A DNA stretch of 64,000 nucleotides from Erysipelotrichaceae bacterium 66202529 (GCA_017161075.1 CP046174.1:1302001-1366000), one strand, 5' to 3'; positions 33,128 through 42,549 are shown, counted from the first letter of the stretch. The notes: generated by a model from the sequence alone, not told the origin. A program made the numbers and translations.

Positions 33128-33149
33128 GTGTACTACTTAAGTAATACAG
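33128..33149 (+). promoter_or_regulatory. GntR/YtrA operator 2
   Basis: The 22 bases from 33128 (ends GTGTACTACTT and AAGTAATACAG) match operator 1 at 17 of 22 positions and form a nearly perfect inverted repeat. It lies between the regulator gene and the ABC genes, where repression or roadblock could set transporter expression separately. Confidence 0.7.
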
Positions 33150-33166
33150 AAAGCGAGGGACTTAGT

Positions 33167-33916
33167 ATGCTGCACATTGAACATCTTACAAAGGATTACG
33201 GGAACGGACAGGGGGTATTCGATATCTGTCTGGATTGTGAAAGGGGACAGATCATCGGTCTTGTTGGGAGCAACGGAAGCGGGAAAACAACGCTGATCAA
33301 AACCATCCTGCAGCTTCTGCCTTTTCAGGAGGGAACGATTACATGGAAGGGATCGGAAATCAAGGACATCTTTGATGATATAGCCTATATCACAGACACA
33401 TTAAGCTTTCTGCCGGATATGAATCCAAGGACATATGGCGGCTTCCTAAAGGACTTTTATCCAAAATTTAACATGGAGCGCTACAACCGTATTTTACAGC
33501 ATTTTGAAATTGACAGCCGTAAGAGGCTGAAGAAGATGTCTGCCGGACAGAAGCTGAAGGTTGAAATCGCTGCCGGTTTCTCACAGGGTGCACATCTGCT
33601 GTTACTGGATGAGCCGTTTTCCAATCTGGATGTATTCTCAAAGCAGGATTCTATCAAGATGCTGCTGAGTCTGTTAAACGATGAGGAAACGGTACTGATT
33701 TCCTCTCACGATATTGACGACATCGATAAGGTTATCGACCGGGCAGTTGTACTTCGCCGTGGCAGAATCGTTCAGGATGTCTGCATGGAGGAGCTACATG
33801 ATCAGGGATTATCCTTAAAGGAATGTCTGAACGATATAGAAAAATATGATCCAAACAGAGTGAATCTTCTGTTTGAGGAAGGAAGTGATCCGCATGAAGA
33901 GCTTCCAGACGCATAG
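33167..33916 (+). CDS. ABC transporter ATP-binding protein
   Basis: A 249-residue ATPase. Walker A is GSNGSGKTT (34-42), signature MSAGQ (about 124-128), Walker B LLLLDEP (144-150) and switch His181 in SSHD, so it should hydrolyse ATP. It follows the GntR gene and is the only ATPase of the locus, so it must serve both permeases. ATG 33167 has GAGGG upstream; an apparent earlier start lies inside operator 2. It overlaps the first permease gene by 23 bases. Confidence 0.88.
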   Translation: MLHIEHLTKDYGNGQGVFDICLDCERGQIIGLVGSNGSGKTTLIKTILQLLPFQEGTITWKGSEIKDIFDDIAYITDTLSFLPDMNPRTYGGFLKDFYPKFNMERYNRILQHFEIDSRKRLKKMSAGQKLKVEIAAGFSQGAHLLLLDEPFSNLDVFSKQDSIKMLLSLLNDEETVLISSHDIDDIDKVIDRAVVLRRGRIVQDVCMEELHDQGLSLKECLNDIEKYDPNRVNLLFEEGSDPHEELPDA

Positions 33917-34709
33917 GGAGCATATTTCCAAGCTGATGTATTATCAGCTGCATCGTACAGGAAAGGTGTATGTGCTGTTTGTGGCTGTGCTGGTACTGCT
34001 GCCGCTGATTTCCATGAGTATAAAGGATATCTCGTTTTTTCAAAAGGGGTATTATAATGAATTTTTACTGACACCAACGTGTGCACTTGTATTTCCTATT
34101 GTTATATTTTTATGGCTGCTGTATTCCATCTTTGATCTGAAGCGGTTGAAATGGAAATACAATGTACAGGACCGGGAGCTGATTCTGCCGGTTTCCCGAA
34201 CAGATTTAATCCTGTCCAATATATTGTTTACGTTACTGAGTCTGTATGCCTTTTATGTATTGCAAAGCATCGTATATTATGCAGGATATCAGATTTATAA
34301 TTTAAAAAGTCCGCAGATATTGCTGCACAACGGATTTTTCCTGTCAATGACGCGAACGCAGTATTATACCTCTATGTTTCTGCCGTTGCATGTCAGCGGA
34401 TACCTGCTACAGCTTCTGTATAGTGTGATCATATCACTATTTGTTGTTTGTATCGGAAGATTCGGTTTTCGTAGAAATAAGCTGATCCTGTTTTTAATGC
34501 TTCTGTATATTCTGATTCCGGTTCTGATCAATCTCTATGGAAGCTATTATCAGGTAAACTTATATGATATGCCTGAGGGAATTGAGAAAACCATGTTATC
34601 CTTGTATATAAAAGTTTATTATAACGGCTGGCAGCGTTTGTATCTGATACCTGTATGCGTGCTTATGTTCGCAGGCTTACTAAGAAAAACACGCCGTAAG
34701 GCATGGTAG
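33894..34709 (+). CDS. ABC transporter permease 1
   Basis: A 271-residue membrane protein with about six hydrophobic helices. DRELILPVSRTDLILSNIL in the first third is matched in permease 2 by HRYLILPRSRVAFMLSELL, and both have AGYQIYNLKSPQIL...NGFFLSM or the equivalent FYNLKNGFYLSI, so they are paralogues. Likely partner of the preceding ATPase as one half of an exporter or a signalling complex. ATG 33894 has GGAAG upstream. Substrate unknown. Confidence 0.75.
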   Translation: MKSFQTHREHISKLMYYQLHRTGKVYVLFVAVLVLLPLISMSIKDISFFQKGYYNEFLLTPTCALVFPIVIFLWLLYSIFDLKRLKWKYNVQDRELILPVSRTDLILSNILFTLLSLYAFYVLQSIVYYAGYQIYNLKSPQILLHNGFFLSMTRTQYYTSMFLPLHVSGYLLQLLYSVIISLFVVCIGRFGFRRNKLILFLMLLYILIPVLINLYGSYYQVNLYDMPEGIEKTMLSLYIKVYYNGWQRLYLIPVCVLMFAGLLRKTRRKAW

Positions 34710-34722
34710 GCAGGTGAAGAGT

Positions 34723-36156
34723 ATGAAAAAATATTGCAGTTATCTACCGGTATGCATGCTGTGTCTGATCGTCTTGTTATCTCAGCTGGTTTCCAGCAGA
34801 CGCAATAATTTCAGCGTGGGACTCAGTACAATAGCTGAACAGGAAAATAAGGCTGTGGGGGATCCTAAAGAAATTGAAGATTTACACTACTCGTTTTATA
34901 TCGCAGATGCAATCATGAATGGCAAAAGTGTTGAAAGTGGAAATGCCTGGCGCATTGATGCGAAGGGAAATCACTTCCAGGTTACCTATGAGCCTCAAAA
35001 GATGTATACTACTTACCGTTACAAAGAATCAGAAGATACTTCAACTCTTGTAGATGTTAGACCTGTCTATGATCAGGAAACAATGCCGGTATCCGATAAT
35101 GTGTTGAATTGTGATACCTATTACAGTGACGGTGCACCAGTTTGTAGTTATGAAGCAGATTTGAAGCAGTTATCGTATGAAATCGTTTTTGAACAATACG
35201 ATACGTCGGGTAAAAAAGCTGAAAAATTGAAAAATAACTATACGAATACGTATACACTTCTGGCAAAGAGTGGAAAAAAGGATATACCGGTTACTTACAA
35301 TGAAGCATACAATAGGGGAAAGAAACAAATGTATATAAGAACAACATTCAGTGATGGGAATGCGGATGATAAATACGGGAATCTGAAAATTTATGAAGCT
35401 TCCAGGGCATCCATAGCAAAAATCCATGGTGATACGTATATCAGTATCGGTGCCCTGCAGTTCGATGTGAATTTTGATCTGGTGGAATTTGATAAGGATC
35501 CTACCGGAATTTATAAAATTGACAAGGCTGGTAAGGTATCACAAATCCTGTCGATGAATGTAAAAAAAGAGACTATTTTATATATGACGGCGTTCAAAGA
35601 ACGTTTGGCAGCGGTTGTTGAAAAAAACGGGAAGCTGTACGGCCATCTGTATTCCACAAATGGAAAGCTTCTGGATGAATTCTTGTTTGAAGAAGAACTA
35701 AATCAGACAAACAGCCTCATGCTGTATGCGGAAGAGGATGCTTTAATGTATATACAAGAACCGATTTATAACAGTATGGAGCGTGATGTGCGGATATATG
35801 ATATCAGCGACAATAAGCTGAAACAGATAGACCGTATGGTGCTTGCTGAAAAACAAATAACGGCATTGGATGGCTTTATGATAGATGCCATACTGCATTA
35901 TGACCGGACAAAAGGCGTCCTGTATTCGATTGTCAATAATAACACTACCCTGAGCATTACAGCACAAAATAAAAAGAAGGTATTATACAGCAGCAGCTTA
36001 TTCGGTGATTACAGCGATGATGATAAGCTGGCACTTGCGGACACTGTAGAGCTCACCACGGCCAATGCCTATGAAAAAATAATTTCAGATTTTTTAAATA
36101 CACAGAAAAGAAATATATTTGATATTCGTTTGTTAAAGGCTGGTGATGATACATGA
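34723..36156 (+). CDS. exported accessory protein A of the ABC locus
   Basis: A 477-residue protein with one N-terminal hydrophobic segment (about 5-24, signal peptide or anchor) and a large extracytoplasmic part with alternating beta-strands, perhaps propeller-like. WRIDAKGN, FDVNFDLVEFDKDPTGIYKI, KKVLYSSSLFGDYSDDDKL and a C-terminal NAYEKIISDF are repeated in the next gene's product. I recognise no known family. ATG 34723 has AGGTGA upstream; a GTG nine bases earlier is less likely. It overlaps the next gene by 4 bases. Confidence 0.7.
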   Translation: MKKYCSYLPVCMLCLIVLLSQLVSSRRNNFSVGLSTIAEQENKAVGDPKEIEDLHYSFYIADAIMNGKSVESGNAWRIDAKGNHFQVTYEPQKMYTTYRYKESEDTSTLVDVRPVYDQETMPVSDNVLNCDTYYSDGAPVCSYEADLKQLSYEIVFEQYDTSGKKAEKLKNNYTNTYTLLAKSGKKDIPVTYNEAYNRGKKQMYIRTTFSDGNADDKYGNLKIYEASRASIAKIHGDTYISIGALQFDVNFDLVEFDKDPTGIYKIDKAGKVSQILSMNVKKETILYMTAFKERLAAVVEKNGKLYGHLYSTNGKLLDEFLFEEELNQTNSLMLYAEEDALMYIQEPIYNSMERDVRIYDISDNKLKQIDRMVLAEKQITALDGFMIDAILHYDRTKGVLYSIVNNNTTLSITAQNKKKVLYSSSLFGDYSDDDKLALADTVELTTANAYEKIISDFLNTQKRNIFDIRLLKAGDDT

Positions 36157-37493
36157 AAAAATACATGATGTATCTTCTTCCTGCACTGCTTCTGGCAATT
36201 CCTCTTTCTTCCGCAGTTGTATGGACACAAAGAAATAATATGCATATAGGTCTGCGGGAAACAAAGGATAATGAATTTGCGGCTCTCGGTGATGCAGATG
36301 CTATTAAAAATCTTTCCTACCGGTTTACTGTTACGGATAGTGTCAATATCTGGCGTATTGACGGCAAAGGAAATCAGCTAAAGGCAGTGTATGATCCACA
36401 AGGTAAGACTGCACAGTTTGGGGTATATGATAGTGAGGAAAGCTATCAGCTGCAGCCTGTTTTTGAGGACAGCATGAAGATGAATTCATTCATAGATAGA
36501 ACTGTATCCGACGTTGATAGCCGTTGGCATATGATAGGGAGTGTAGAAGCAATCACATATCGTTTACTGCATGAGAAAAAACAATTTGATGAAAAGCCGG
36601 ATGATACAGGCATATCCTTTCGCATTTCATCTCTCCTGGATGAGCGGCCATTGAACATCAGCTATGATTTTACAGAGCCGCAGGCCACGCTGCAATGCGA
36701 CATGCAAAATGATACAGGCGGGGATCCGTATATGAATGCACGCATGATGGGAATGTATGAGGAAGGGCGTTATATGATTCCTGATAAATATGGGTTTTTC
36801 AATATCAATCCCATGCAATTCAGTATTGATTTTTCCCTTGTGAATATAGAAAAGAATCCGGGCGGTATTTACAAAATGGAACATGGGGTAGTAAAGAAAA
36901 TTGTTTCCCTTCCACTCGGCTCTCAGGATATTCTGAGAATGACAAGTACGGATAAGCTGCTTGCCGTATTGACACTGGAGCATACAAATGAATTGTATAT
37001 TCATACCTTTGACCACAGCGGGAAGGAGCTTGGAAACAAAAAGCTGCCTGTAAAGCTGGAGGATGCCACCGAGCTTCTGCTTCAGTTTGGAAAGGATCAG
37101 CAGCTGCTTGCCGGCTATCACCAAATGTTTGAAAAGGGAATTCATGTCCATGTTCTTGAACAGCGTGATCAGGGCTTGCAGCAGAAGGATGAAATTACGA
37201 TACCAACGGAGCTGGCTGAAAGTACAGATCAAAAAATCCTGCAGTATGAGGATGGCATTTTATACTATCTGCAGGCAATCTACAACAATGAAGGACAGAT
37301 TTATATCGGAGCTGCGAATAAGGATAAGGTTTTGTACAGCAGTGAGGTGTATGGGGAATATCAGGAGGATGAACAGCTTACGCCTCTTGACTTTTATAAC
37401 CAAAAGGTATCCGCGTATGAGAAGCTGATAGCAGGCTTTACCTTTGATCGTGGAAGATCATTGGATACACTGGAGCTGTTGGAAATAAGGTAG
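36153..37493 (+). CDS. exported accessory protein B of the ABC locus
   Basis: A 446-residue paralogue of protein A. It has an N-terminal hydrophobic segment (about 5-25), WRIDGKGN, FSIDFSLVNIEKNPGGIYKM, KVLYSSEVYGEYQEDEQL and SAYEKLIAGF. It is translationally coupled to A through ATGA. The repeated, strand-rich pattern suggests a shared sensor or binding fold outside the cell. No known domain was recognised. Permease 2 follows after 9 bases. Confidence 0.7.
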   Translation: MKKYMMYLLPALLLAIPLSSAVVWTQRNNMHIGLRETKDNEFAALGDADAIKNLSYRFTVTDSVNIWRIDGKGNQLKAVYDPQGKTAQFGVYDSEESYQLQPVFEDSMKMNSFIDRTVSDVDSRWHMIGSVEAITYRLLHEKKQFDEKPDDTGISFRISSLLDERPLNISYDFTEPQATLQCDMQNDTGGDPYMNARMMGMYEEGRYMIPDKYGFFNINPMQFSIDFSLVNIEKNPGGIYKMEHGVVKKIVSLPLGSQDILRMTSTDKLLAVLTLEHTNELYIHTFDHSGKELGNKKLPVKLEDATELLLQFGKDQQLLAGYHQMFEKGIHVHVLEQRDQGLQQKDEITIPTELAESTDQKILQYEDGILYYLQAIYNNEGQIYIGAANKDKVLYSSEVYGEYQEDEQLTPLDFYNQKVSAYEKLIAGFTFDRGRSLDTLELLEIR

Positions 37494-37502
37494 GTGAAAA
37501 CT

Positions 37503-38249
37503 ATGACGAGGGAATTTGAAAATTTGAATCTGCTTCTGTATTACCGCTGGAAGCGAAGCTGGAAATTTTATGGAATTGTCTTTGCAATCTATTTGATTAC
37601 GTGTCTGGGACTCTTGTTTATGAAGGGGGAACAGATTGGCTGGGTACGCTATGAGGTGTATTTTGGCTCACGCCCATGTCTAATCATGTTTCTTATTGCA
37701 TTCAGTGTGCTTGTCGTGTATGGTGTAGCAACGCTCTTATACATGCAGCTGCGCTCAAATGCACTGCATCGTTATTTGATTCTTCCACGCTCCCGTGTAG
37801 CCTTCATGCTCTCGGAACTGCTTATGAATATCAGTGCCATCGTATTCCTGCTGTTGCTGCAGTATGCGGTGTATTATATAGGATATTGCTACTATATGAC
37901 GCTTGCGCCCTTCTATAACCTGAAAAACGGTTTCTATTTATCTATTGTCAGAAGTGACATGCTGAAATACTTGTTCCCATTAACGATAACACAGCTTCTG
38001 ATTATCGCATGCAGCATTGTAACGGTATCCGCAATGACCGTATATCTGGGCGTTTACTACCAGAAACTGCAGAGCTATCTTCTTTTTATAGTAGCATTTG
38101 GCTGTATCCTTTATGTGTGGGGAATCCCCTATGGCATACAGTTCTGCTTACAGCGCGGTATACAGCTGGCTCTCATGCTGCTGATTGCCGGCGTGATGGC
38201 ACTGAGATTTCGATATGCAATGCTTCAGAATCAGTATGGAGGACGATAA
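37503..38249 (+). CDS. ABC transporter permease 2
   Basis: A 248-residue membrane protein with about six helices, paralogous to permease 1 (LHRYLILPRSRVAFMLSELL; APFYNLKNGFYLSIVRSDM). Together with permease 1 it probably forms a heterodimeric membrane domain driven by the single ATPase at 33167. ATG 37503 has AGGTGA at the same spacing as protein A's start; a GTG at 37494 is rejected. Confidence 0.75.
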   Translation: MTREFENLNLLLYYRWKRSWKFYGIVFAIYLITCLGLLFMKGEQIGWVRYEVYFGSRPCLIMFLIAFSVLVVYGVATLLYMQLRSNALHRYLILPRSRVAFMLSELLMNISAIVFLLLLQYAVYYIGYCYYMTLAPFYNLKNGFYLSIVRSDMLKYLFPLTITQLLIIACSIVTVSAMTVYLGVYYQKLQSYLLFIVAFGCILYVWGIPYGIQFCLQRGIQLALMLLIAGVMALRFRYAMLQNQYGGR

Positions 38250-38250
38250 T

Positions 38251-39537
38251 ATGAAACGGCATATGATCCTATTTCCTCTGTTGCTTGCCGCACTCTTTTT
38301 CATCAGTACCCTGCTGTATATGGCAAAGCCGCAATTTTCCCTTGTACTAAAAACAAGCAGCGGGAATATCCGGGAGGTGGAGGGTCTGCAATACAGCCTG
38401 ACGCTTGCAGATGATGCCATGCGCTGGGATGTTAGTGGCAACGGTGCTGAACTCACCTATACGACTGCATTTCTGAAGGAGAATGAATCACTTTCGCTGG
38501 AATATGCGACGTTCAGCGAGGGGTTTTACCTCTATATTCCACGCTTATTGGAAGGAAAAAAGCTTACAGATTATGAATTGGAACAAAGCAAGCCTGTAGA
38601 CGATATGCGCTATGAGGAACAAACAACGGCGGGTTTCTATAATGTTGATGATGTCAGCGTTGATCTGCTCGTGAAAACAGATAAAGGATATGCATGCTTT
38701 CCAAGTGGCTTGCATCAGAGCTTTCCCAATACCCGTGGCACCATCCTGCACCTGCAGGCGGATGATCAGCTGTATTTTAAAAGCAATCCCAAACGTTATG
38801 GTAAATTAAAGGGAGAGGGACTGTGGCATCCTTATACGAAGCTGAAGGATAAAACGCTTGTAACGCTATACGATGCAGGAAATGGCACCAGTGGACGATA
38901 CCGTGTTTTCGAAATCGAAAAGGCCCTGCAAAGTGAGGATATGCCGGATATAAAGAAAGCAAGGCAGGAATCAAGGGTAGCTGAGTTTATTGTCTTTGAT
39001 CCGTCTGTGGTTACGATTTCCGATATGATCAGCTATAACGATCAGCTGTATGTCGCTGTACAGAAAAATAACCAGAGCTGGCTTCAGCTTTATGATGTGA
39101 ATGGACAGCTTATAAAGGAAGAAAAATTACAAAAAAATATCGTATTTCACCATTTTGATATACAAGAGGATAAGCTTCTCATATTGACATCCAAGAGAAA
39201 TGAGAGCTATCTGGATGTGTACGATAAGGAAACGCAGATTATGAGAATAACATCTCCGATTTCTCTTGCCTCATCCAAATTGAAGCTGCAGGGGAATAAG
39301 CTGTTTGCACTGAATCTGAAGCAGCTGGAAAACTCATCGCAGCATCAGCTGGAAATCAGTGTGTTTGATTCTAAGAAGCTGGTATTTGACGGGTATGTCA
39401 GGGGAGAGTTTGAAGAGGATGAAAAGGCATATGCACATTTTAAACAGATACAAAGGGTAACTCCTGCAGAGCAGGATCAGCCGGTTATGCCGGCCGTGAA
39501 GGTTCGCGATATATATGCGTATGGCTTTAGGGAATAG
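38251..39537 (+). CDS. exported accessory protein C of the ABC locus
   Basis: A 428-residue third member of the exported family. It has an N-terminal hydrophobic segment (about 4-26), RWDVSGNG in place of WRIDGKGN, and a C-terminal LVFDGYVRGEFEEDEKAYAHF that matches VLYSSEVYGEYQEDEQL of B. It is the most diverged of the three. GGAGG precedes ATG 38251, one base after permease 2's stop codon. A terminator follows directly, so the unit runs from the GntR gene to here. Confidence 0.7.
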   Translation: MKRHMILFPLLLAALFFISTLLYMAKPQFSLVLKTSSGNIREVEGLQYSLTLADDAMRWDVSGNGAELTYTTAFLKENESLSLEYATFSEGFYLYIPRLLEGKKLTDYELEQSKPVDDMRYEEQTTAGFYNVDDVSVDLLVKTDKGYACFPSGLHQSFPNTRGTILHLQADDQLYFKSNPKRYGKLKGEGLWHPYTKLKDKTLVTLYDAGNGTSGRYRVFEIEKALQSEDMPDIKKARQESRVAEFIVFDPSVVTISDMISYNDQLYVAVQKNNQSWLQLYDVNGQLIKEEKLQKNIVFHHFDIQEDKLLILTSKRNESYLDVYDKETQIMRITSPISLASSKLKLQGNKLFALNLKQLENSSQHQLEISVFDSKKLVFDGYVRGEFEEDEKAYAHFKQIQRVTPAEQDQPVMPAVKVRDIYAYGFRE

Positions 39538-39567
39538 ACCGTAATGCGATAGTGCGGTCTTTTTCTT
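39535..39567 (+). terminator. terminator of the GntR-ABC operon
   Basis: AGACCG and CGGTCT (overlapping the stop codon on the left) pair around a 13-base loop and are followed by TTTTTCTTT. Confidence 0.75.
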
Positions 39568-39779
39568 TGCAAAATATGCAGTAGAAAAAAAGGAAGGAAT
39601 ACCGTATACTTATAATATAGGAAATTAAGAATGACACAGCCAATGCGGTTGTGTTCTCACTTTATTTCCCGTAAGCATGACGTTTCATGTCAATAGCAGG
39701 AATTACAGCGATATACGTTTTCTTGGGTATCCGATATTACCACCCCATGAATGGCGTATATGAGAAAGAAGGTACACAC

Positions 39780-40328
39780 ATGAGCAATCTGCGCAAGGAT
39801 CTGATTTTGTGGAGTGATACATTGCAGGACTTCCATCTTCCCCGCTGGGAGGAGCTGCCCAATTTTGATTTATATCTCGATCAGGTGATTACGCTGATTG
39901 AGGGATATCTGCAGCATCTCTTTGATGAGGAAAATGATACCATTTTAACATCCGCAATGATCAATAATTATGTAAAGCTGAAGCTGATACCCAAGGCTGA
40001 AAAAAAGCGCTATAACCGGGTACATATCGCCTATCTGATCGCTATTACCATTTTGAAACAGGTACTGACGATCAGTGAGGTAAAGCAGGGGATTGAGTAT
40101 CAGGCCGGTATCAACGGTCTGAAGGAGGCATTTAATCTGTTTTGTGAAGAACAGGAAACGGCGATTAAGGCAGTCGCGGATCATATAAAGAAGCAGGACA
40201 GTGCCTTTCAACTGGAAGGGATCACTGTTCAGAATACGGCAATTAAAATGGCAACGATGTCATTTGCAGGAAAGCTTGTCGCAGAAAAGATACTCCATCT
40301 TCAAAATTCCTATACCAGACGGTTATAA
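39780..40328 (+). CDS. DUF1836 family protein
   Basis: A 182-residue helical protein of the DUF1836 group. LPRWEELPNFDLYLDQVITLIEGYL, the later ILTSAMINNYVKLKLIPKAEKKRY and HIAYLIAITILKQVLTISEV suggest a MerR-like winged helix in the middle. Relatives such as YkrK are thought to be transcription regulators. ATG 39780 has AAGG upstream; an apparent longer start at 39687 lacks a site. TATACT and TATAAT at 39605-39616 are possible -10 sequences without a clear -35. A terminator follows it. Confidence 0.75.
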   Translation: MSNLRKDLILWSDTLQDFHLPRWEELPNFDLYLDQVITLIEGYLQHLFDEENDTILTSAMINNYVKLKLIPKAEKKRYNRVHIAYLIAITILKQVLTISEVKQGIEYQAGINGLKEAFNLFCEEQETAIKAVADHIKKQDSAFQLEGITVQNTAIKMATMSFAGKLVAEKILHLQNSYTRRL

Positions 40329-40338
40329 TGTCATATGG

Positions 40339-40379
40339 AAAACAGCTGCTTATCAAACAAACGATGCAGCTGTTTTTTT
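40339..40379. terminator. bidirectional terminator
   Basis: AAAACAGCTGC and GCAGCTGTTTT pair perfectly around a 16-base loop, followed by TTTTTTA on the plus strand. It ends both the DUF1836 gene and the convergent ParB-like gene, whose stop codon lies at its edge. Confidence 0.85.
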
Positions 40380-40656
40380 AATGATGATTATGTAAATGAT
40401 AGGGAGGTGCTGTTCTTGCGGTTTCCACAACAAGGATGCGAATTTGTTGGAATTTTGGAAACAGGGGATCCTCAGAAAGAATCTGCTGGATGGCATTTAA
40501 GCGCTTCACACCATCCACACAACGATACCCGTTTTCCAGTCTTTTGACATGAATGGGAAAATTCAGTCCGATGCGCTTCAGACTGCAGTATAAGGCGTCC
40601 GTATATGCGCATTCATTAAATTGTATTTCATGTAAAGCAGCTGTTTCTATTTTCAT
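40378..40656 (-). CDS. small ParB-like N-terminal domain protein
   Basis: A 92-residue protein that consists only of a ParB/Srx-like fold: two strands MKIETAALHEIQF..., then LKRIGLNFPIHVKRLENGYRCVDGVKRLNAIQQI. GYRCVDGVKRLNA corresponds to the GyxlidGxrRlrA segment of ParB proteins, with Asp for the CTP-binding GERRxR region. It lacks the HTH of true ParB. GAGAGG lies 5 bases before ATG 40656. The function is unknown. Confidence 0.65.
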   Translation of the reverse strand: MKIETAALHEIQFNECAYTDALYCSLKRIGLNFPIHVKRLENGYRCVDGVKRLNAIQQILSEDPLFPKFQQIRILVVETARTAPPYHLHNHH

Positions 40657-40858
40657 AATTGCCTCTCATTCTTTGCTTTGTGTGTGACTACAGGTGTTAT
40701 AGGGAAGGGGGGGAAAGCTTTTCGCTAAAAATCGCTACTGCTATCTACCCCATCGGATTGTCATGCTTATTCTATCACATTTTTAAAAGAATCTGAAGAA
40801 ATCTTAAAATGATGTGATAAGTATATGAAATATGTTACAATAGGCAAAGGTGATAGGG

Positions 40859-41611
40859 ATGAAGGATTTTTTTACGTTTTATACAGATATTAAAGATATG
40901 GCAGTACCATTTACGGCGTTCAGCCTCTACCATATGCTCTTTCTGGCAGTATCGGCTGTTGGGATTGCGGTATTGTTTTCGTATTATCGGCGCCAGGATG
41001 CCGTGATACAACGCCGTATGCAGGTGATTATGGCAGTTTATTTTCTGGTGGAGGAGCTGCTGTATACAACCTGGCTGTTTCTGTTTTGCCATGATAATGT
41101 ATGGCATCAGATTCTGCCTTTGGAATTATGCTCCCTGTGCGTTTATATGAATGCACTGACAGTATATTTAAAAAGGGATACCCTGCGTTTTTTCAGTGGT
41201 GTGGTTGGTCTTTGTGCAGGCCTTGTCGCTATGCTGTATCCGGCTAATATCAGTGAATTATATCCGGTACTATCTTATCGGACAATTAACTTTTATGCAT
41301 TGCATGCGGCATTCGTACTGTTTGCGCTGATTCAGCTGCAGGATCATACGCTCTTGCAATATCATTATATGAAAAAGAATTTTCTGATCATTTGTGGCAT
41401 GTTCACAACTGCATTCGTTATCAATCTGAATTTACATACACAGTATATGTTTGTCGGTGTACCGCCGAAAATCAGCTTCATAGCAAGTCTGTACAAGGTA
41501 ACCGGTGTAATGATGTTTCTTCCGGTTATTCTGGTCACTCTGTTTTTGATACAATGCATTGTTTTATACATACTGCGCAAGGTATACCGTGTGGATAACA
41601 GGATTGCATAA
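40859..41611 (+). CDS. TIGR02206/YwaF-type integral membrane protein
   Basis: A 250-residue protein with about seven membrane helices. FSLYHMLFL at the N-terminus and LPLELCSLCVYMNALTVYLK plus RTINFYALHAAFVLFALIQLQD match the YwaF family of uncharacterised membrane proteins. The function is unknown. ATG 40859 with AAAGGTGA upstream is preferred over GTG 40850. The gene stands alone. Confidence 0.72.
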   Translation: MKDFFTFYTDIKDMAVPFTAFSLYHMLFLAVSAVGIAVLFSYYRRQDAVIQRRMQVIMAVYFLVEELLYTTWLFLFCHDNVWHQILPLELCSLCVYMNALTVYLKRDTLRFFSGVVGLCAGLVAMLYPANISELYPVLSYRTINFYALHAAFVLFALIQLQDHTLLQYHYMKKNFLIICGMFTTAFVINLNLHTQYMFVGVPPKISFIASLYKVTGVMMFLPVILVTLFLIQCIVLYILRKVYRVDNRIA

Positions 41612-41781
41612 GCACACAGGAAAAAGCCATATCCGAATGTATGTAAAATGTCATAAGCGCTGTATGCTTCTTTAGCTCATAAATACGGTGGGATTTTGTT
41701 TAGGAAATATCTGAGTATTTCATCCCGGAGAGACATAGTATTTTGATTTGTGATAATTCTGTGATTTTTCAGTCAAATAAG

Positions 41782-41811
41782 TTTACAAATTTTACCAAAA
41801 TGTAATACAAT
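41782..41811 (+). promoter_or_regulatory. promoter of rubrerythrin gene
   Basis: TTTACA (41782-41787) and TACAAT (41806-41811) are 18 bases apart. TTTACAAA and TTTGTAAA further flank this region as a wide inverted repeat. Confidence 0.5.
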
Positions 41812-41844
41812 AGGTTTGTAAAGTTAAAAGGAGGATATTTGATT

Positions 41845-42387
41845 ATGGCTAAATTTGTATGTAGTGTTTGCGGTTACGTTCATGAAGGGGATGCAGCTCC
41901 TGAATTCTGCCCAATTTGCAAGGCACCTGCTGAAAAATTCACAAAACAGGAAGGTGAAATGAGCTGGGCTGCTGAGCATGTGGTTGGTATAGCACAGGGT
42001 GCTCCAGAAGATATCATGAAGGATCTGCGTATGAACTTTGAAGGTGAATGCAGCGAAGTGGGTATGTATCTGGCAATGGCTCGCGTGGCACATCGTGAAG
42101 GATATCCTGAAATTGGTATGTATTATGAAAAAGCAGCTTATGAGGAAGCAGAGCATGCCGCAAAATTTGCAGAGCTTCTGGGTGAGGTGATTACCGATTC
42201 CACAAAGAAAAATCTGGAAATGCGTGTAGATGCTGAAAATGGCGCAACTGCAGGAAAATTTGATCTTGCAAAACGTGCAAAGGCTCTGAATCTTGATGCA
42301 ATTCACGATACTGTTCATGAAATGGCTCGTGATGAGGCAAGACACGGAAAAGCATTCAAGGGTCTGCTGGATCGTTATTTTAAATAA
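41845..42387 (+). CDS. reverse rubrerythrin (NADH peroxidase type)
   Basis: A 180-residue protein with the rubredoxin domain first: [27 protein letters not shown], and then a four-helix diiron domain carrying [34 protein letters not shown] and [12 protein letters not shown], with the ExxH iron ligands. Reverse rubrerythrins reduce hydrogen peroxide in anaerobes using NADH through rubredoxin partners. The fusion protein at 8430 could supply electrons. ATG 41845 with AAAGGAGG is preferred over a TTG six bases earlier. Confidence 0.92.
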   Translation: MAKFVCSVCGYVHEGDAAPEFCPICKAPAEKFTKQEGEMSWAAEHVVGIAQGAPEDIMKDLRMNFEGECSEVGMYLAMARVAHREGYPEIGMYYEKAAYEEAEHAAKFAELLGEVITDSTKKNLEMRVDAENGATAGKFDLAKRAKALNLDAIHDTVHEMARDEARHGKAFKGLLDRYFK

Positions 42388-42396
42388 TATGCAGAA

Positions 42397-42424
42397 CAGG
42401 CAGCTGATATGGCTGTCTTTTTTT
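42397..42424 (+). terminator. terminator of rubrerythrin gene
   Basis: AGGCAGC and GGCTGTCT pair imperfectly around TGATAT and run into seven T residues, 9 bases after the stop codon. Confidence 0.65.
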
Positions 42425-42549
42425 ATCTGATAAGAATTTCGTTGCGGCTAGAAGAATAAGAAAAACAGCTTTGAAGATCGGATAAAACCATATTAGAAAA
42501 GAATTATAATATAATAAAGTTAAGGGATGAAGTAACTCTGTTTGTAGAT

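Noticed and set aside
33128..33166. Early start of the ABC ATPase at 33128
   Set aside because: It falls inside the GntR operator; the ATG at 33167 is preceded by GAGGG and matches the family's N-terminus.
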